Shown: piece by piece, positions 52,595-56,037 of the stretch
Numbering within the stretch: position 1 is the first letter of the stretch
Layout: the number at the start of each line of letters is the position of its first letter
The notes under the pieces: generated by a model
Databases searched by the model: none
What the model was told of the DNA's origin: nothing
The model's input: only the letters and a program-made list of their open reading frames with translations
Made by a program: the position numbers and the translations under genes
NCBI GenBank assembly: GCA_035544675.1
Contig: DATKCA010000107.1
Location: 1 to 56,037, forward strand
From: DATKCA01 sp035544675
GTDB lineage: Bacteria > Acidobacteriota > Thermoanaerobaculia > Gp7-AA8
Reading direction: 5' to 3'
DNA: 56,037 nt

Positions 52595-52701
52595 ATTCTT
52601 CTCAGGATGAAGAGATTTTCATGCGGGCTGTTCATCACGGAATGGAGCGCCGCTCCATTCAAGCGACGTTTGGTTGCGGCGTAGCCGCGCTGTGATACTG
52701 A
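52571..52701. repeat. 17-bp direct repeat pair with 114-base period
   Basis: CCGCGCTGTGATACTGA occurs at 52571-52587 (inside the glycosidase 3' end) and at 52685-52701 (11 bases before the epimerase ATG). The sequence between is otherwise unrelated. Confidence 0.7.
52640..52660. repeat. Palindrome of the TGGAGCGCCGC family
   Basis: GAATGGAGC (52640-52648) and GCTCCATTC (52652-52660) pair across the loop GCC. The core TGGAGCGCCGC matches the elements at 4896-4941 and 8556-8579. Confidence 0.65.
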
Positions 52702-52711
52702 GTAGGAGAGC

Positions 52712-53635
52712 ATGAACATTCTGGTTACGGGTGGTGCCGGTTTCATCGCCTCGCACATCGTCGATGCGTACGTCAGTGGCGGTCACTCGGTCACGGTCGT
52801 GGACGACCTGAGCAGCGGCCTCCGCGAGAACGTCAATCCGAAGGCGGAGCTGATCGTCGCCGATCTCCGCGATCCCGCCACCGTGGACAGACTTCGCGGG
52901 CGGCGCTTCGACCTGCTCAATCACCACGCCGCGCAGATCGACGTGCGGGTCTCGGTGGCCGATCCGGCCGCGGACGCGGAGCTGAACATCGTGGCCGCGC
53001 TGCGGCTGTTCCAGGCCCTGGTGGATGACGGTCTCCGGAAGATCGTCTTCGCCTCCAGCGGCGGAGCTGCTTACGGCGACCCGCAGTTCACGCCGCAGAC
53101 CGAAGACCATCCGGTCGCGCCGCTGTCGCCGTATGGCTGCGCGAAGCTGGCCATCGACAACTACCTCTTCTTCTATCGGGCCGTGCACGGCGTCCGCACG
53201 GTGTCGCTGCGGTACGGCAACGTGTATGGACCGCGGCAGCGCAAGGACGGCGAGGCGGGCGTGGTGGCGATCTTCGCGGGGGCCATCCTCGACGGGGCGA
53301 CGCCGCGGATCAACGGGACCGGCCAGCAGACGCGCGACTACGTGTTCGTGGAGGACGTCGTCCGCGCCAACATGGCCGCGTCCGAGCTCGACCTCGACGG
53401 CATCTACAACGTCGGCACCGGATTGGAGACCTCGGTCAACGACCTCTACCGCGCTCTGACGAAGGCCCTCGGGTCGGACCGGAAGGCGGAACACGGTCCG
53501 GCAAAAGCGGGCGAGCAGATGCGCAGCGTTCTCGATGGCTCGAAGCTCCGCACCACGGCCAGGCTCCCTGACCCGGTGCCGCTCAGCGAGGGGCTGAAGA
53601 CGACGGTGGAGTGGATTCGGACGGCGAACAGGTAG
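52712..53635 (+). CDS. NAD-dependent nucleotide-sugar epimerase/dehydratase
   Basis: The 307-residue extended SDR protein starts with the NAD-binding GGAGFIASH motif (GxxGxxG), then VVDDLSSG, ASSGGAAYGDP and the catalytic YGCAK (YxxxK). It resembles UDP-glucose 4-epimerases of the GalE/WbpP group; the sugar cannot be assigned. Its 3' end overlaps the facing glycosyltransferase gene by 53 bases. It probably supplies sugar for the glycosyltransferases here. Confidence 0.88.
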   Translation: MNILVTGGAGFIASHIVDAYVSGGHSVTVVDDLSSGLRENVNPKAELIVADLRDPATVDRLRGRRFDLLNHHAAQIDVRVSVADPAADAELNIVAALRLFQALVDDGLRKIVFASSGGAAYGDPQFTPQTEDHPVAPLSPYGCAKLAIDNYLFFYRAVHGVRTVSLRYGNVYGPRQRKDGEAGVVAIFAGAILDGATPRINGTGQQTRDYVFVEDVVRANMAASELDLDGIYNVGTGLETSVNDLYRALTKALGSDRKAEHGPAKAGEQMRSVLDGSKLRTTARLPDPVPLSEGLKTTVEWIRTANR

Positions 53636-54776
53636 TCCGAGTCGACCAGGCGTGTGTCTCGCGGCCGCGGAAGATCGCCAGGATTCCGAGGAATGCGGCG
53701 GCGTTGACGAAGACGAAGTAGTAAGGGACGGTGAGAAGTCGCAAGCGGCCGATTACGCTCTGTCGTGTGCCCGCCCCGGCCATGGCCAGGACATACACGG
53801 CGATCTGGCCGGCGAGCGTGACGGCATAGAACGGTGACATCCGGACGATGAACAGGTTCGAGACGAAGAGCGGGATGAGGAAGAAGGGGATGAAATGGCG
53901 CACGAGCTTGTGCGACAGAAGCTCGAGCGAATAGAAGCCCGACGTGAAGAGCCGGGAGCCGGTAGCGAAGAGCGCGCGCACGGAGTGATTCGTCACGCGG
54001 ATCTTTCGCCGGAATTCCTCGGATGCCTCGATCGTCGCTTCCTCCCACGCCGTCGCCTTCGGCTCGAACAGCAGCCGCTTGCCCTGGAACACGACCGCGG
54101 TGGAGATGGCGATGTCGTCAGCCTGTGAGGCGAGCGCGACCGGCACGAAGAGCGAGCGCCGGATTGCGTAGAGCAGCCCGTCGGCCGCGAACACGCTGCC
54201 GATCCGGCTCTCCTGAATCTTCTGCCAGCGATCCCACCGGTGATACATCCCTTCCCCTGCCGCCGTCGTCTCTCCCTCGTTTTGAACGACCGCGCGCCGC
54301 GCGCCGCACACGCCGCCCACTTCAGGATCGGCGAACTTGCGCGCCATCTCGCGGAGGGAGTGCGAGTCGAGGAAGAAGTCGGCGTCGGTGAAGACCAGGA
54401 TCTCGCCGCCTGCCGCGAGTGCCCCTTCGTTCAAAGCCTCCATCTTCCCGGGTTGAGGCAGGGTGATGAGCCGCACGCGTGGATCTTTCCACGCGGCAAC
54501 GATGGACTCGGTGCGGTCCGTCGATCCGTTGGAGACGACGAGCACCTCGATGCGGTCCGCCGGATAGTCGAGACCGAGCGTGTTCTCGATCTTGCGGGCG
54601 ATGTTTCGTTCCTCGTTGAACGCGGCGATGACGAACGTCGCGGGGGGGGAGAAATCAGCCTCACGCACGGGGCGCGAGCGGACTCGCGCCACGAGCCACA
54701 GAAGGGCCGGGTATCCGAAGTAGACGTAGACGCAGACGGCGAGGGAGAGCCAGAAGACGATGACCGCTGCGATCAC
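53583..54776 (-). CDS. Processive-type family 2 glycosyltransferase with membrane helices
   Basis: This 397-residue protein has an N-terminal helix (about 3-30) and a GT-A domain with FVIAAFNEERNI, VVSNGSTDRT, VFTDADFF (metal DxD) and a late acidic EEATIE. Three or four helices lie at about 295-385. The layout matches cellulose/hyaluronan-synthase-like enzymes that make or lengthen cell-surface glycans. The acidic QADDIA segment could be part of the active site; the usual QxxRW is not clear. The start overlaps the GT4 stop as ATGA. Confidence 0.87.
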   Translation of the reverse strand: MIAAVIVFWLSLAVCVYVYFGYPALLWLVARVRSRPVREADFSPPATFVIAAFNEERNIARKIENTLGLDYPADRIEVLVVSNGSTDRTESIVAAWKDPRVRLITLPQPGKMEALNEGALAAGGEILVFTDADFFLDSHSLREMARKFADPEVGGVCGARRAVVQNEGETTAAGEGMYHRWDRWQKIQESRIGSVFAADGLLYAIRRSLFVPVALASQADDIAISTAVVFQGKRLLFEPKATAWEEATIEASEEFRRKIRVTNHSVRALFATGSRLFTSGFYSLELLSHKLVRHFIPFFLIPLFVSNLFIVRMSPFYAVTLAGQIAVYVLAMAGAGTRQSVIGRLRLLTVPYYFVFVNAAAFLGILAIFRGRETHAWSTRTTCSPSESTPPSSSAPR

Positions 54777-56037
54777 GGCGCGTTCTCCCGATCGAGTCTC
54801 GCCAGGAGCTGGCCGACGCAGTCGCCAAGCACGAATCCGGTCCGCACGGCCTGCTGGCCGCGGCGTCCCATCCGTGCCGCCTCGTCCGGATTCAGGAGGA
54901 CTCGTTTCATCGCCGCCGCGAACGCCGCCGCGTCGCCGGGAGGGACGAGCACGCCGGTCACGCCGTCCTCGACGAGCTCGGGGATGCCGGACAGCGATGT
55001 CGTGACCACGGGCCGCGCGCTTGCCAATGCCTCCATGAGCGAGACGGGGATCCCTTCCATCTGACCATCCGCCGCGACGATGCTGGGCAGGACAAAGAGG
55101 CTCGCCTCCGCCATCATCTGCGTGACGACTTCCTGGGGCCTTTGGCCCGCCAGCGTGACGATCCCCTCGAGGCCGCGTTCACGGATGCGCTGCTCGAGCT
55201 CCCCGCGCATCGGGCCGTCGCCGACGATGTCGCATCGCACGGGAAAGCCCTCATCGCGCAGGATGCCGCAGGCGTCGATCAGAACCGGCAGACCCTTGTA
55301 CGGCTTGTGAGCAGCCACGCAGAGGATCCTGGGCGGCCCCTCAGCCGGCTGCTGCTGCCGCCGGGAGTTTTCTTCGTAAGTCTGTGGCTCGATGCCGACG
55401 TGAATCACGACGATCTTTCCGCGTGCCTCGTCCGGATACAGCTCTTCGAGGAAGCGCCGGTTGAAGTCCGAGATGGATCGGACAAATCGCGTCTCCCTCA
55501 GCTTCCAACGCAGCAGGCTGCGATTCACCTGGATGTCGTGCGCATGCACGGTGAAGCTGAAGGTGATGTCCGTCAGGCTGGCGACGATGAGCGCCATCGT
55601 CGTCGGATGTGTCGCGTAATGCGCGTGAATGTGCCGGACGCCCTCGGCCGAGAGCCGTTCCGCGAGATGGACGGACTTCGGAAAGACCGCCAGCGTGCGG
55701 AGGAACACCTCCGGACTGGACAGTGTGCCGGCCAACAGGCGCGACAGAAGGCCGAGGTATCGGAGGGGCCGGCGGAAGAGGGCGCGGAGATTGGCGGCGA
55801 TGACCGGGAATGAGAGGAACGAGGCGTAAAGCACGCGGTCCATCCAGGGCTTCGCGGCGTCGTGGATGACGCGAGGATTCTCCCGGATCATCGGAACGAG
55901 ACGGACAGGCTGCCCCTGACGCTCCAGCTCGATCATCTCGCGGAGGATGAATGTCTCGGTGACCGTGGGAAACCGGGACATGAGCACGGCGATGGGAGAA
56001 CGGCGGCGCGTGGCGTCGATGTCGAGTGCGGAAGAGA
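54773..56037 (-). CDS. Family 4 glycosyltransferase (5' end outside window)
   Basis: At least 404 residues of a GT-B enzyme are visible. SRFPTVTETFILREM lies near the N terminus, HAHYATHPTT and VHAHD in the acceptor domain, VAAHKPYKGL in the donor domain, and the family-4 EGIPVSLMEALASARPV motif holds the catalytic Glu. The ORF opens at a GTG at 55987, but the frame is free of stops to the window edge and homologues often start before this motif, so the true start may be outside. A surface polysaccharide role fits its neighbour. Confidence 0.87.
   Translation of the reverse strand, partial: SSALDIDATRRRSPIAVLMSRFPTVTETFILREMIELERQGQPVRLVPMIRENPRVIHDAAKPWMDRVLYASFLSFPVIAANLRALFRRPLRYLGLLSRLLAGTLSSPEVFLRTLAVFPKSVHLAERLSAEGVRHIHAHYATHPTTMALIVASLTDITFSFTVHAHDIQVNRSLLRWKLRETRFVRSISDFNRRFLEELYPDEARGKIVVIHVGIEPQTYEENSRRQQQPAEGPPRILCVAAHKPYKGLPVLIDACGILRDEGFPVRCDIVGDGPMRGELEQRIRERGLEGIVTLAGQRPQEVVTQMMAEASLFVLPSIVAADGQMEGIPVSLMEALASARPVVTTSLSGIPELVEDGVTGVLVPPGDAAAFAAAMKRVLLNPDEAARMGRRGQQAVRTGFVLGDCVGQLLARLDRENAP

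Overview
The window is about 56 kb of chromosome-like, GC-rich DNA that is almost fully coding (about 56 protein genes, one tRNA). LptD, a probable outer-membrane-type lipoprotein (MltD-like) and several periplasmic cell-wall enzymes indicate a Gram-negative (diderm) bacterium. DivIVA beside YggS/YggT, an MglA-type GTPase, lysine 6-aminotransferase and a histidine-degradation enzyme would fit a deep-branching environmental lineage such as Acidobacteriota. That placement is inference; no rRNA or marker comparison could be run. No phage, transposase, CRISPR array or rRNA was seen.

Layout. 1-1.6 kb: a duplicated junction (3' end of an M20 peptidase gene plus 5' end of tatD) flanks a single gene for a DUF2059/pseudopilin-like protein. 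1.6-6.2 kb (+): tatD, a dolichyl-phosphate-mannose-synthase-like glycosyltransferase, a LAB_N membrane protein, AMMECR1, a lytic transglycosylase and a LysM protein. 6.2-10.3 kb (+): tRNA(CAU) with its terminator, zinc-ribbon coiled-coil protein, RNase H, yggS, yggT, divIVA, hutI. 10.4-19.7 kb: a D-2-hydroxyacid dehydrogenase (-), a large YfhO-like membrane protein (+), then a minus-strand envelope operon ribF > membrane protein > lptD > nucleotidyltransferase > methyltransferase. 19.8-27.6 kb: DmpA-type peptidase, fatty-acid desaturase, MFS transporter, lat (-), thiolase, HAD hydrolase (-), tandem-PilZ protein. 27.6-37.0 kb (-): a collinear run DUF2520 protein > mglA-like > MltD-like > ileS > PHP phosphatase > metallophosphoesterase > queG.

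37.0-42.4 kb (+) is a signalling block: a small TPR-like exported protein, a GAF/sigma54 activator with a variant GVATGV loop, a 55-aa membrane microprotein behind a hairpin that covers its ribosome site, then an RsbW-type kinase, a STAS antagonist and a GAF-GAF-PP2C phosphatase (a partner-switching relay), followed by an exported Cys-pair protein. 42.4-46.4 kb: a PaaG-like isomerase (-) diverging from PAP2 > AmmeMemoRadiSam radical SAM > Rieske > alpha/beta hydrolase. 46.4-51.8 kb (-): tldD > pmbA > two oligopeptide-type ABC permeases > a BtuF-like receptor with no visible signal peptide. 51.8-56.0 kb: a phosphodiester glycosidase and a sugar epimerase (+) converging on two glycosyltransferases (-), the last open at the right edge.

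Genes are packed tightly: many starts overlap the preceding stop, several through TTGA or CTGA rather than ATGA, and several convergent pairs overlap at their 3' ends. The less ordinary parts are the signalling block at 37.3-41.7 kb, the TldD/PmbA-permease operon, the long-tailed MglA GTPase, the split duplication at the left edge and a family of TGGAGCGCCGCCA palindromes.
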